A stretch of 64,000 bases of DNA from an uncultured Pseudanabaenaceae cyanobacterium (GTDB lineage Bacteria; Cyanobacteriota; Cyanobacteriia; Pseudanabaenales; Pseudanabaenaceae): the NCBI GenBank assembly GCA_937927915.1, contig CALGKB010000004.1:62001-126000 (forward strand), read 5' to 3'. Positions within the stretch are counted from its first letter, which is position 1; the number at the start of each line of letters is the position of its first letter. Under the pieces are notes generated by a model that saw nothing but the letters and a program-made list of their open reading frames with translations, did not search any database and was not told the DNA's origin. The translations under genes and the position numbers were made by a program. This document shows positions 17,091 to 26,507 of this stretch, piece by piece.

Positions 17091-18296
17091 ATGTTAAGGG
17101 AAGGAGAGACCGATCGGCTTTTACGGCAAGGTGTAGCGGAAATTTTTCCTAGCAGTGGTCTGCAAGAATTATCCCATCGTTTGGCAAACCCCCATCGTCC
17201 CTTGCGGGTTAAGTTAGGCATTGATCCTACAAGACCGGATTTACATTTAGGTCATGCGGTCGTCTTAAAAAAGATGCGGCAGTTTCAGGATGCGGGGCAC
17301 ACAGCGGTTTTAATTATTGGCGATTTTACTGCCCAGATTGGTGACCCCACTGGCAAATCGGAGATGCGCCCCCGTCTGAGTAAAGAAGAGGTGGAATATA
17401 ACGCCAAAACCTATTTTGACCAGGCAAGGCAGATTTTAGACTTTGATACCCCTGGCAGATTGGAAGTGAAGTTTAACAGTGAGTGGTTAAATAATTTGGA
17501 TTTGGGGGTGGTGATCAATCTGTTAGCCAGTATGACGGTGGGACAGATGTTGGCAAAGGAAGACTTTGGTGAAAGATACAAACAGGGTACACCAATTTAT
17601 CTACATGAATTTCTCTATCCCCTCCTGCAGGGTTATGATTCTGTCGTTATCCGATCGGATATAGAACTGGGGGGCACCGAACAGAAATTCAACATTTTGG
17701 TGGGTAGAGACCTGCAGACGAAATATGGTCAGCCGGGGCAGTTTGGGCTGTTGTTGCCTCTGTTGGTCGGACTAGACGGGGAAAAAAAGATGTCTAAATC
17801 CCTCGATAACTATGTAGGTTTGACGGAGGACCCTCTGTCTATGTATTCCAAGTTGGAAAAAGTGCCTGACCATCTAGTGGATAGCTACTTTGAGTTATTG
17901 ACAGATATTGACCCCAAAACTTTGCCCCCTGACCCCCGCCAGAAGCAAAAACGCTTGGCCTTGGAGATTGTCAGTATTTATCATGGCACCGATCGTGCTC
18001 TACAGGCACAGCAGGATGCGGAAAAGATTGTTTTACAGGGCAGTACTGCCGACTTGGAATCTGTGCCAGAGTTTTCCCTCAAGGATATTAAATTCCCGGT
18101 GCCCCTTTTCTATCTTTTGAAAGCTACAGGTCTGTGTAAGAGCAATAATGAAGCACACAATCAAATCAACAACGGCGCTGTGAGAATAGACGGTGAGAAA
18201 ATGATAGACCCCCACCACACCTGGCAGACCCCTGGGGAGTTAACGAACAGAGTTTTGCAAGTGGGTAAGAAAAAGTTTCTCAAACTAGTCCCCTAG
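17091..18296 (+). CDS. tyrS: Tyrosyl-tRNA synthetase
   Basis: It charges tRNA-Tyr. The 401 residues include the class I signature HLGH (in [13 protein letters not shown], about 50-62), [30 protein letters not shown] and the KMSKS loop ([13 protein letters not shown], about 230-242). A C-terminal S4 RNA-binding domain occupies about 335-400 ([18 protein letters not shown]). Its shape matches the TyrS2-like form with HLGH rather than HIGH. Its TAG stop lies within the same CTAG tetramer that contains the cysS stop on the other strand. Confidence 0.96.
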   Translation: MLREGETDRLLRQGVAEIFPSSGLQELSHRLANPHRPLRVKLGIDPTRPDLHLGHAVVLKKMRQFQDAGHTAVLIIGDFTAQIGDPTGKSEMRPRLSKEEVEYNAKTYFDQARQILDFDTPGRLEVKFNSEWLNNLDLGVVINLLASMTVGQMLAKEDFGERYKQGTPIYLHEFLYPLLQGYDSVVIRSDIELGGTEQKFNILVGRDLQTKYGQPGQFGLLLPLLVGLDGEKKMSKSLDNYVGLTEDPLSMYSKLEKVPDHLVDSYFELLTDIDPKTLPPDPRQKQKRLALEIVSIYHGTDRALQAQQDAEKIVLQGSTADLESVPEFSLKDIKFPVPLFYLLKATGLCKSNNEAHNQINNGAVRIDGEKMIDPHHTWQTPGELTNRVLQVGKKKFLKLVP

Positions 18297-19798
18297 TCTT
18301 TGTATTTCCACTTTGTCACCCCCCCTGGCAGGTCGATCAACTCAATCCCCTTCTCTTTCAGCTCATTCCTAATCCGATCAGCCTCCTGGTAGTTTTTCTG
18401 TCTTTTCGCTTCCTTTCGCTGGGCAATCATTTCTGCAATCATCTCTTCTGTCATTTCTATTTCTCTCCCCTCCTCCTGTAGCTGTTGAGGCGGTACATAA
18501 TCTCTGATGGCAGGTGCTGGTGCCAGACCAAGAACATCACAAAGGGTATAGAAGGTATGCCAAAGGGTGGTCAGTTCTTCTCTACTGTAGTGGGTAGGAC
18601 TACCGTGAGTAATTAAGTTTCTCTCTTTCTTAAGAGTCTTGGCTAGGTCAAAAATAACAGATAGGGCAACGGGTGTATTACAGTCATCATCCATTCCTCC
18701 TCGGAACTGCTCCACATAAGTAGCATCTAACCTTTGGTTGTCCCTATTTACTAGGGTGGCAAAATCTTCTGCAAAGGTAAGACCTTCTGCTAATAACTGC
18801 CAGGACTTACTAGCACTATTGATGGCTTCTTCTGTGAAATCGATCGGTTGTCTGTAGTGAGCCTGCAGGATAAATAACCGCAGCGCCATAGGATGATACA
18901 ACTGCAAAAGAGAGCGGATAGTCTTGAAATTGCCCAGGGACTTGGACATCTTTTCCCCGCTGATATTGACAAAACCGTTGTGCAGCCAGTAGCGGGCTAG
19001 GGGTTTGCCCGTTGCTCCCTCCGATTGCGCAATCTCGTTTTCGTGGTGGGGAAATTGCAGGTCAGCACCGCCAGCGTGAATATCGATCGTGTCCCCCAGA
19101 CAGCTTTTCACCATCGCCGAACATTCAATATGCCAGCCCGGTCGTCCCCTTCCCCAGGGGGATTGCCAGGAGGGTTCCCCAGGTTTTGCCGCCTTCCACA
19201 GGGCAAAGTCAAAGGGATAACGCTTGGATGCTTCCTCTTCTCCACCAGGGAGTCCTACTCTGCCACTGGCGCCTGCCTGCATACTCTCTAACGTGCGGTG
19301 GGACAATTTGCCATAGCTGGGAAACTTCTGCACTGCGTAATACACATCTCCTGCCACCACGTAGGCAATGTCTTTGGCAATGAGAGTCTGAATGAGGTCG
19401 ATCATCTGGGGAATATGGGCAGTGGCACGGGGATAATGATTAGCTGGTTTGATGTTCAGCTTTGCCATGTCTTCGTTGTATGCCTGGATGTAGCGCTCCG
19501 TTATCTCGGTAAAAGGTACTCCTTCTGTCTGCGCTCGTTTGATAATTTTGTCGTCTATGTCGGTGATGTTTTGCACGTAGTTGACTGTATAGCCAGAAAA
19601 TTCCAAGTATCTCCTCACCGTATCCCAGACCACATAGGCGCGGGCATGTCCGAGATGACAAAAGTCATAGACCGTCACTCCACACACATACATCTTCACT
19701 TCCACTCCCTGCGGTAACCCCACCTGTCCTGCCGCAACAGCTAGGGGCACAAATAGTTCTTTTTGTCTGGTCAAAGTGTTGAATAACCTTAAACTCAC
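18293..19798 (-). CDS. cysS: Cysteinyl-tRNA synthetase
   Basis: It charges tRNA-Cys. The 501 residues show [19 protein letters not shown] near the start (zinc-ligand Cys and HLGH), the zinc-binding [12 protein letters not shown] and [20 protein letters not shown] segments, and [11 protein letters not shown] (KMSKS). The DALR-like anticodon domain follows, and the C terminus ends in a basic coiled segment common in CysS. It shares a 4 bp convergent overlap with tyrS. The next upstream minus-strand gene ends 23 bp before its ATG. Confidence 0.96.
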   Translation of the reverse strand: MSLRLFNTLTRQKELFVPLAVAAGQVGLPQGVEVKMYVCGVTVYDFCHLGHARAYVVWDTVRRYLEFSGYTVNYVQNITDIDDKIIKRAQTEGVPFTEITERYIQAYNEDMAKLNIKPANHYPRATAHIPQMIDLIQTLIAKDIAYVVAGDVYYAVQKFPSYGKLSHRTLESMQAGASGRVGLPGGEEEASKRYPFDFALWKAAKPGEPSWQSPWGRGRPGWHIECSAMVKSCLGDTIDIHAGGADLQFPHHENEIAQSEGATGKPLARYWLHNGFVNISGEKMSKSLGNFKTIRSLLQLYHPMALRLFILQAHYRQPIDFTEEAINSASKSWQLLAEGLTFAEDFATLVNRDNQRLDATYVEQFRGGMDDDCNTPVALSVIFDLAKTLKKERNLITHGSPTHYSREELTTLWHTFYTLCDVLGLAPAPAIRDYVPPQQLQEEGREIEMTEEMIAEMIAQRKEAKRQKNYQEADRIRNELKEKGIELIDLPGGVTKWKYKD

Positions 19799-19821
19799 TG
19801 TCTGTCAGCCTCTCTTCTGTT

Positions 19822-20322
19822 CTACAGATGTTCTTTGATGCGGTTGAGGATAGGGGTAATGTCTTGTACCTTGGCAAAGGACTCTTTTAGGGGTAGGAGG
19901 GTGACATTGGGAGGGGTCTTACATCTCTTCATACAACCCGTAGGCTTGATTGTTACAGTATCCCCCAATTGTTTTTCTAACTCTCCTATCACCTGGGCAC
20001 TACCTTTGCACTCTTGGCAGACTAAAACTTTGATTGTCTTCTTTTCCCTGCTCTCTGGGTTTACAGGGATTTGCTTGTCAATCTCGATCGCTTTTCTTTT
20101 GGTAATTCCCTTCTTGCAGTCAAAGCATTCCGTGACGGTAGTGACTATTTCATCCCCTACCTGCAGGGTTTTGTAGTAGTGTAGTCGCTCCTCCTTGGGA
20201 ATCTTGATGATGTATTCCCCCTTGTCCGTCAACAGACGGAAGTATTTTAATTTATAGCCGTCCAGGGCAGTAAACCCTTGGAATTTCCCCGCATAGGTAA
20301 CAGTAGTCATTTCTGTTTTCAT
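19822..20322 (-). CDS. (2Fe-2S) thioredoxin-like ferredoxin domain protein
   Basis: The 166-residue protein has an N-terminal beta-rich half with ECFDCKKG, and a C-terminal thioredoxin-fold 2Fe-2S domain with VCQECKG and TGCMKRCKTPPNVTLLP, which supply the C-x2-C and C-x3-C cluster ligands. This resembles the short (2Fe-2S) ferredoxin proteins common in cyanobacteria, related to the NuoE/HoxE cluster domain. Partner and substrate are unknown. The frame is open further upstream to 20454, but that part overlaps the preceding gene, so I start at the ATG at 20322, two bases after that gene's stop; the ATG at 20310 is an alternative. The two genes probably form an operon. Confidence 0.8.
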   Translation of the reverse strand: MKTEMTTVTYAGKFQGFTALDGYKLKYFRLLTDKGEYIIKIPKEERLHYYKTLQVGDEIVTTVTECFDCKKGITKRKAIEIDKQIPVNPESREKKTIKVLVCQECKGSAQVIGELEKQLGDTVTIKPTGCMKRCKTPPNVTLLPLKESFAKVQDITPILNRIKEHL

Positions 20323-20324
20323 CT

Positions 20325-20666
20325 TCACATGCCCCTGACAATTGCTAATACGACACCCGCAATGATGGCTACACAAGCACCCCCAATCAGACTGGCAGCT
20401 AAACTCACCAACTTGTCTGATGCTTTTTGATAGGTCTCTATGCGCCCATTCCAACGCCTTACCTCTGTGATCAATTCACCTATGTCACTCCCTACGGGGG
20501 TTAAGTGCTCTTCCTGCACTCGTAGCTCCGCCCCTTGCGTTGCCAACTCCTGCCGCTGGGAACTGACTTCCACTGTCAATTGGTCGACGCGGACTGTGAG
20601 CTGACTAACGGTACTAACCAGCTGATCAAGGGGGTCCAGTATCCTTTGCTCCGTTGCGGCGGTCAT
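20325..20666 (-). CDS. Small coiled-coil protein with C-terminal membrane anchor
   Basis: The 113 residues contain heptad-like repeats from about 10 to 55 (DQLVSTVSQLTVRVDQLTVE) and a single C-terminal hydrophobic helix at about 86-110 (LAASLIGGACVAIIAGVVLA). It resembles many small tail-anchored coiled-coil proteins and I do not recognise a named family. It sits directly before the 2Fe-2S gene with a 2 bp gap, and its start is 41 bp from the divergent ABC ATPase gene. Confidence 0.6.
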   Translation of the reverse strand: MTAATEQRILDPLDQLVSTVSQLTVRVDQLTVEVSSQRQELATQGAELRVQEEHLTPVGSDIGELITEVRRWNGRIETYQKASDKLVSLAASLIGGACVAIIAGVVLAIVRGM

Positions 20667-20707
20667 AATTGGCTACAATAATTCCCACTCCCATTCTAGC
20701 AGGTATT

Positions 20708-22333
20708 ATGCTTTTGGACGTACAAAATCTGGCGATTGCCTTTGCTGACAAAACCGTTGTGCATGACCTTTCTTTCAGCCTCGATCGGGGGGAGTCCCTG
20801 GGAATTGTGGGGGAGTCGGGGTCAGGAAAATCGGTAACAGCCCTGGCAATTATGGGTCTTCTACCTGCTAACGGAAAGGTGATACAAGGCTCGATCGAGT
20901 TGGAGGGGATAAATCTGTTAACAACAAAAGAGAATTATCGAGGGAAGAGAATTGCCATGATCTTTCAAGAACCTATGAGTTCTCTCAATCCCCTCTTTAC
21001 CTGCGGCTATCAAATCAAAGAGGCAATTTTGCAACATCAAAGGGTAACGCCTAGACAGGCAGAAGAACAGGTGGTTTCTTTATTAAATGAAGTGCAATTA
21101 CCTGCTAGTTTTACAAAACGCTATCCCCATCAGATTTCTGGCGGTCAGGTGCAGCGGGTGATGATTGCGATGGCCTTAGCAGGTAATCCCGATCTCCTCA
21201 TTGCTGATGAGCCAACCACAGCTTTGGATGTGACAGTACAGGCAACAATTTTGGAGTTGTTAAATAACTTGCGCCGGTCCCGATCGATGTCTTTAATCTT
21301 CATCAGCCATGATTTGGGGGTGGTGCGGCAAGTGAGTGATAAGTTATTGGTCATGTATCGCGGTCGCTGTGTGGAAAGTGGTACAACGCAGGAAGTGTTT
21401 AGCAAACCCCGCCATCCCTATACCAGAGGTTTGTTAGCCTGTCGTCCCCGTCCCCATCTGCGGCTTTTGTATTTACCAACTGTGCAGGATTACATGATGG
21501 AATCCCCAGAGGGTAAGATTATACCTAAAATGCCTGACAACCCTCTGTTGGGAATGCCTGCTCCCGCCTATCAAATCCCTGCTGGTGTAGCGCCCCTACT
21601 GCAGGTGGCAGGAGTGAGTGTCAGTTACACAAGGGGGAGCTATGCCTTGGAAGATGTGAGTTTTGAGGTCTTCCCTGGGGAAACTCTGGGGGTTGTGGGG
21701 GAATCGGGCAGCGGTAAAACCACTCTAGCCAGAACGATCGTGGGTCTTGTAGCGCCCCAAAGAGGTAAGGTCATTTTTCAAAATCAGGTACTAGGTAAAT
21801 ATCGCCCCCGCTCGGTGCGCCGCCAGATACAGATGGTCTTCCAAGACCCGGCAGGTTCCCTAAATCCCAAAATGACGATCGGTGAGGCTCTGGCAGAACC
21901 TTTGTTAATTCATGGTGTCTATCGCACAAAAGCGGAGAGAAGACAGGCAGTAATTGATCTGTTGGCAAAGGTGGGTTTAGAAGCGGATGCTATGGCTCGC
22001 TATCCCCATGCTTTTTCAGGCGGACAAAAACAACGCATTTCTATTGCCAGGGCTTTGATCTTGCGACCTAGTTTGGTGATTGCTGATGAGGCTGTCTCTG
22101 CCTTGGATGTGTCGGTGCAGGCGCAGATTTTGAATCTCCTCAAGGCTCTGCAAAAGGAATTTCATCTCACCTACATTTTTATCTCCCATGATTTAAGTGT
22201 GGTGAAGTTTATGAGCGATCGGGTAGTGGTGATGTGCGGTGGTAGAATTGTGGAGCAGGGTTTAGCTGAGCAGATTTATCAACAACCCCAGGCGGAATAC
22301 ACAAAACAGTTACTCCGATCGATTCCTGCCTAG
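20708..22333 (+). CDS. Fused two-domain ABC ATPase of the dipeptide/oligopeptide transporter class
   Basis: The 541 residues join two ATPase domains that other bacteria encode separately as DppD and DppF. Domain one has Walker A GESGSGKSVTALA, signature SGGQVQRVMIAMAL and Walker B LLIADEPTTALD. Domain two has GESGSGKTTLARTIVG, SGGQKQRISIARAL and VIADEAVSALD. The oligopeptide-type tail HPYTRGLL follows domain one. It would energise import of peptides, nickel or similar solutes through permeases that are not encoded in this window. The start is the ATG at 20708, preceded by AGGT; the frame extends to a TTG at 20669 that lacks a ribosome-binding site. Confidence 0.9.
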   Translation: MLLDVQNLAIAFADKTVVHDLSFSLDRGESLGIVGESGSGKSVTALAIMGLLPANGKVIQGSIELEGINLLTTKENYRGKRIAMIFQEPMSSLNPLFTCGYQIKEAILQHQRVTPRQAEEQVVSLLNEVQLPASFTKRYPHQISGGQVQRVMIAMALAGNPDLLIADEPTTALDVTVQATILELLNNLRRSRSMSLIFISHDLGVVRQVSDKLLVMYRGRCVESGTTQEVFSKPRHPYTRGLLACRPRPHLRLLYLPTVQDYMMESPEGKIIPKMPDNPLLGMPAPAYQIPAGVAPLLQVAGVSVSYTRGSYALEDVSFEVFPGETLGVVGESGSGKTTLARTIVGLVAPQRGKVIFQNQVLGKYRPRSVRRQIQMVFQDPAGSLNPKMTIGEALAEPLLIHGVYRTKAERRQAVIDLLAKVGLEADAMARYPHAFSGGQKQRISIARALILRPSLVIADEAVSALDVSVQAQILNLLKALQKEFHLTYIFISHDLSVVKFMSDRVVVMCGGRIVEQGLAEQIYQQPQAEYTKQLLRSIPA

Positions 22334-22386
22334 ACAATCTCCCCTGCCATCGGGGATAATGAAAGACTAGTTGTTGCTCAGTACCC

Positions 22387-25188
22387 ATGACCACTACCCA
22401 CGACTATAAGGATACGGTTAATCTTCCCCAGACTGAATTTCCCATGCGGGCTAATGCCGTTGAACGGGAGCCGCAAATCCAACAGTTCTGGCAGGCACAT
22501 CGTATCTATGAGAGTCTTGCTAGTGCCAACCCAGGGACCAAGTTTGTCCTCCATGACGGACCACCCTATGCCAACGGCAGTCTGCACATGGGTCATGCTC
22601 TCAATAAGATTTTGAAAGATATTATCAATCGCTATCATATTTTGCGGGGGCGAAAGGTCAACTATGTTTTGGGTTGGGATTGTCATGGGTTACCGATTGA
22701 ATTAAAGGTCTTACAGACGATCAAACCAGAGGAGAGAAAACAACTGACTCCTTTACAACTGCGACAAAAGGCGAGGGAATTTGCTCTGGCTACAGTGGCG
22801 GAACAAGCGGCGGGCTTTAAGCGGTGGGGGGTGTGGGGGGACTATGAGCGTCCCTATCTTACTCTCACGCCTGAGTATGAGGCAGCCCAGATCGGGGTGT
22901 TTGGGGCGATGGTCCTCAAGGGCTATATCTATCGGGGTCTGAAGCCTGTCTATTGGTCGCCCAGTTCCCAGACGGCTTTGGCAGAGGCAGAGTTGGAATA
23001 CCCTGAGGGTCACGTTTCTCCTAGTATCTATGTGGCGTTTCCCGTAGTGAAAGATGAAAGAGGGTTACTGCCAGGGGATAGACCCGCCTATGCTGTTATT
23101 TGGACGACGACGCCCTGGACTATCCCTGCCAATTTAGCGATCGCTGTCAATCCTAGTCTTTCCTATAGTTTGGTGTTAGATGATGACCGTTATTTAATTG
23201 TTGCTACGGACTTACTGGCGACTCTGCAACAGAAATTAGAACGATCGCTGTCTGTTGTTCGTCAGTTTGTGGGCAAAGAGTTGGCAGGGGTGGTCTGTCG
23301 TCATCCTTTGTTTGACCGCGCCAGTCCTATTCTCTGTGGTAATCATGTGACGGCGGAGTCGGGGACGGGTTTGGTGCACACAGCCCCGGGGCATGGGCAA
23401 GACGACTTTGTCATGGGAAATAAGTATCACTTGGGGGTGCTGTCCCCTGTGGATGACTATGGAATTTTCACGGCGGAAGCAGGTCAGTTTGCGGGTTTGG
23501 CGGTTTTGGGGGATGGCAACAGGGCTGTGATTGCTGCTTTACAGGAAAAGGGTGTTTTACTAAAGGAAGAACCCTACGAACACAAGTACCCCTACGACTG
23601 GCGGACGAAAAAACCAGTGATTCTGAGGGCAACAAAGCAGTGGTTTGCTTCTGTAGAGGGCTTCCGCGAACAGGCACTCAGGGCAATTAAAGAGGTGCAG
23701 TGGATTCCCCCTGTGGGCGAAAACCGCATTACGGCGATGGTGCAGGAACGATCGGATTGGTGTATTTCCCGCCAGCGGGCTTGGGGGGTGCCCATTCCTG
23801 TCTTCTATGATAAAGAGACGGAGGAGTATTTACTAAATGAAGAAACGATCGCCCATATTCAAACCATCTTTCGGGAGCGGGGGTCAGATGCTTGGTGGGA
23901 GTTGTCGGTGGCGGAGTTGTTGCCAGAAAAATACAGAAAAGATGCCGATCGCTATCGCAAGGGGACAGACACAATGGATGTGTGGTTTGATTCTGGTTCT
24001 TCCTGGGCGGCGGTGGCAAAACAGAGACCGGAACTCAGTTATCCAGCTGATTTGTATTTGGAGGGGTCAGACCAACATCGCGGTTGGTTTCAGTCTTCCC
24101 TGTTGACTTCCGTGGCGGTGAACGACCAGGCTCCCTACAAGGCGGTGCTAACCCATGGCTTTGTCTTGGATGAAAAGGGACAGAAGATGAGTAAATCCCT
24201 AGGAAATGTGATTGACCCCATGGTGATTATCAATGGTGGTAAAGATAAAAAACAAGAGCCTGCCTACGGTGCTGATGTGTTGCGTCTATGGGTAGCCAGC
24301 GTGGATTACACCAGTGATGTGCCCATTGGTAGGACGATCCTGACTCAGATTGCCGATGTCAGTCGCAAGATTAGAAATACGGCGCGCTTTTTACTCTCCA
24401 ATCTCTACGATTTTCAGCCAAACCAGGACTCTGTCCCCTATGCCGACCTGGAGGAGATCGATCGCTATCTTTTGCATGTTATTTACAGGGTGGGGGAGGA
24501 AATTACCCAAGCCTTTGAGGGGTTTCAATTCTACCGCTTCTTCCAAACGATGCAGAATTTCTGTACGGTGGATCTGTCCAGTTTTTATCTGGATGTAGCA
24601 AAAGACCGTCTGTATATCCGTGCCCCCCGGTCGCGTCTGCGGCGTTCCTGTCAAACTGTGCTGGCAGCAGCCTTGGATTTGATTACTAAAGGTATTGCTC
24701 CCGTTCTCTGTCATACGGCGGAAGATATTTGGCAGTATTATCCCTATCCCACCCCCACAAAGTCGGTCTTTCAAAGTGGTTGGTATGCTTTTCCTGCCAG
24801 CTGGCGAGATGACCAGTTAAACGAGCGGTGGGAAAAACTGCGGCAGGTACGATCGGAAGTAAACAAGGTGTTGGAAGAGGCGCGCAATGCCAAGATGATC
24901 GGGGCTTCTTTGGAAGCTAAGGTGTTGTTGCAGGTGCATGACGTTAAATTAAAGGAGCTTCTAGCCAGTGTGGCGGCAGATTTGCGCTATCTCTTCATCA
25001 CCTCCCAGGTCTATTTAGTAGATGCTATGCCCCCTGTCCCGCACCAGCTGCAGACGGACGAGTTGACGATCGGTGTGGATCACGCCGAAGGGCAAAAGTG
25101 TGCCCGCTGTTGGAATTACTCCGTTAAAGTGGGGACTTTCCCGCAACATCCTGCTCTGTGTGAACGCTGTGTGGAGGCGCTACAATAA
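22387..25188 (+). CDS. ileS: Isoleucyl-tRNA synthetase
   Basis: It charges tRNA-Ile and edits valine. The 933 residues include the class I HIGH variant in PYANGSLHMGHALNKILKD, the WTTTPWTIPANLA editing-domain segment, GTGLVHTAPGHG, and [14 protein letters not shown] (KMSKS). The C terminus carries a zinc finger, CARCWNYSVKV and then CERC, the mark of the bacterial type. The ATG at 22387 fits homologues. The gene follows the ABC ATPase gene by 53 bp and precedes purB by 23 bp on the same strand. Confidence 0.97.
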   Translation: MTTTHDYKDTVNLPQTEFPMRANAVEREPQIQQFWQAHRIYESLASANPGTKFVLHDGPPYANGSLHMGHALNKILKDIINRYHILRGRKVNYVLGWDCHGLPIELKVLQTIKPEERKQLTPLQLRQKAREFALATVAEQAAGFKRWGVWGDYERPYLTLTPEYEAAQIGVFGAMVLKGYIYRGLKPVYWSPSSQTALAEAELEYPEGHVSPSIYVAFPVVKDERGLLPGDRPAYAVIWTTTPWTIPANLAIAVNPSLSYSLVLDDDRYLIVATDLLATLQQKLERSLSVVRQFVGKELAGVVCRHPLFDRASPILCGNHVTAESGTGLVHTAPGHGQDDFVMGNKYHLGVLSPVDDYGIFTAEAGQFAGLAVLGDGNRAVIAALQEKGVLLKEEPYEHKYPYDWRTKKPVILRATKQWFASVEGFREQALRAIKEVQWIPPVGENRITAMVQERSDWCISRQRAWGVPIPVFYDKETEEYLLNEETIAHIQTIFRERGSDAWWELSVAELLPEKYRKDADRYRKGTDTMDVWFDSGSSWAAVAKQRPELSYPADLYLEGSDQHRGWFQSSLLTSVAVNDQAPYKAVLTHGFVLDEKGQKMSKSLGNVIDPMVIINGGKDKKQEPAYGADVLRLWVASVDYTSDVPIGRTILTQIADVSRKIRNTARFLLSNLYDFQPNQDSVPYADLEEIDRYLLHVIYRVGEEITQAFEGFQFYRFFQTMQNFCTVDLSSFYLDVAKDRLYIRAPRSRLRRSCQTVLAAALDLITKGIAPVLCHTAEDIWQYYPYPTPTKSVFQSGWYAFPASWRDDQLNERWEKLRQVRSEVNKVLEEARNAKMIGASLEAKVLLQVHDVKLKELLASVAADLRYLFITSQVYLVDAMPPVPHQLQTDELTIGVDHAEGQKCARCWNYSVKVGTFPQHPALCERCVEALQ

Positions 25189-25211
25189 TAAAGTTGCGTT
25201 CCTAAACTCCG

Positions 25212-26507
25212 TTGATCGATCGTTACACTCTCCCTGCGATGGGGCAAATCTGGACAGAAGACTACAAGTTCCAGACCTGGCTGGATGTGGAAATTGCTGT
25301 CTGTGAGGCTCAGGCGGAACTGGGCTATATCCCCCCCCAAGCGGTAGAGGAGATCAAGGCAAAGGCAAAGTTTGATCCCCATCGGATTGCCGAAATTGAG
25401 GCGGAAGTGCGTCACGATGTCATTGCCTTTTTAACCAATGTCAACGAGTATGTGGGGGACGCGGGGAGATACATCCACTTGGGGTTGACGAGTTCTGATG
25501 TCCTGGATACTGCTCTGTCTTTGCAATTGACCCGCAGTCTGCAGTTGATTCTGGAGTTGGTGGAAAAGCTGATCCAGACCCTCCGCTACCAAGCCCAACA
25601 ACATCGCCATACGATCATGGCGGGACGGACCCACGGGGTACAGGCAGAACCAATTACCTTTGGTTTCAAATTGGCGGGCTGGCTGGCAGAGGTGATGCGC
25701 CAACGGGAACGTTTGGTCAATCTCGCTAAGATGATGGCGGTGGGCAAGATTTCCGGAGCAGTCGGTACCTACGCCAATGTTGACCCCCAGGTAGAGGCGA
25801 TCGCCTGTCGCAAACTGGGACTAAAACCTGACTGTGCCTCAACCCAGGTGATCTCCCGCGATCGTCATGCGGAATTTGTACAGGTGATAGCCCTACTGGG
25901 AGCCACGATCGAGCGCTTTGCCACTGAAATTCGCCATCTGCAGCGGACGGATGTCCTAGAGGTGGAGGAATACTTTGCCCCTGGGCAAAAGGGGTCTTCG
26001 GCAATGCCCCACAAGCGCAATCCTGTGCGATCGGAGCGCCTAACGGGTATGGCAAGGATGTTGCGGGGTTACGCGGTCACGGCTTTAGAAAATGTCGCCC
26101 TCTGGCATGAACGGGATATATCCCACTCTGCCCCCGAACGGGTGATTTTGCCGGATTGCTGTATCCTCATTCACTTTATGCTGACGGAAATCATTGACCT
26201 CATGCAAAATTTGCAGGTCTACCCCGCCAATATGGAGCGCAATTTGTTCTGCTACGGGGGGGTGGTTTTCAGTCAGCAGGTGCTCCTAGCCCTAGTACAG
26301 AAGGGGATGAGTCGGGAGGAGAGCTACCGCCTGGTGCAAAAGTATGCCCACCAAGCCTGGAACAACCCCAACGGCAATTTCCGCGCCCTCATCAGTGCTG
26401 ACCCCACAGTGCAACAATACCTCACCCCCACCGAACTGGAGCAGTGCTTTGACCCCACCGCCCACCTCAAACACCTGGACACCGTCTACCAACGCCTCGG
26501 TATCTAG
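25212..26507 (+). CDS. purB: Adenylosuccinate lyase
   Basis: PurB acts twice in purine synthesis, releasing fumarate from SAICAR and from adenylosuccinate. The 431 residues contain TSSDVLDTALSLQL, GRTHGVQAEPITFG (catalytic His) and the superfamily signature GSSAMPHKRNPVRSE. The start is a TTG at 25212, because homologues begin with MIxRYxxPxMGxIW and the first ATG (25239) falls inside that conserved stretch. It lies 23 bp after ileS and could be co-transcribed. The 3' end shares a CTAG with the convergent cimA. Confidence 0.95.
   Translation: MIDRYTLPAMGQIWTEDYKFQTWLDVEIAVCEAQAELGYIPPQAVEEIKAKAKFDPHRIAEIEAEVRHDVIAFLTNVNEYVGDAGRYIHLGLTSSDVLDTALSLQLTRSLQLILELVEKLIQTLRYQAQQHRHTIMAGRTHGVQAEPITFGFKLAGWLAEVMRQRERLVNLAKMMAVGKISGAVGTYANVDPQVEAIACRKLGLKPDCASTQVISRDRHAEFVQVIALLGATIERFATEIRHLQRTDVLEVEEYFAPGQKGSSAMPHKRNPVRSERLTGMARMLRGYAVTALENVALWHERDISHSAPERVILPDCCILIHFMLTEIIDLMQNLQVYPANMERNLFCYGGVVFSQQVLLALVQKGMSREESYRLVQKYAHQAWNNPNGNFRALISADPTVQQYLTPTELEQCFDPTAHLKHLDTVYQRLGI

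Noticed and set aside
20323-20454. N-terminal extension of the 2Fe-2S protein
   Set aside because: It overlaps the upstream coiled-coil gene in another frame and adds no family sequence.
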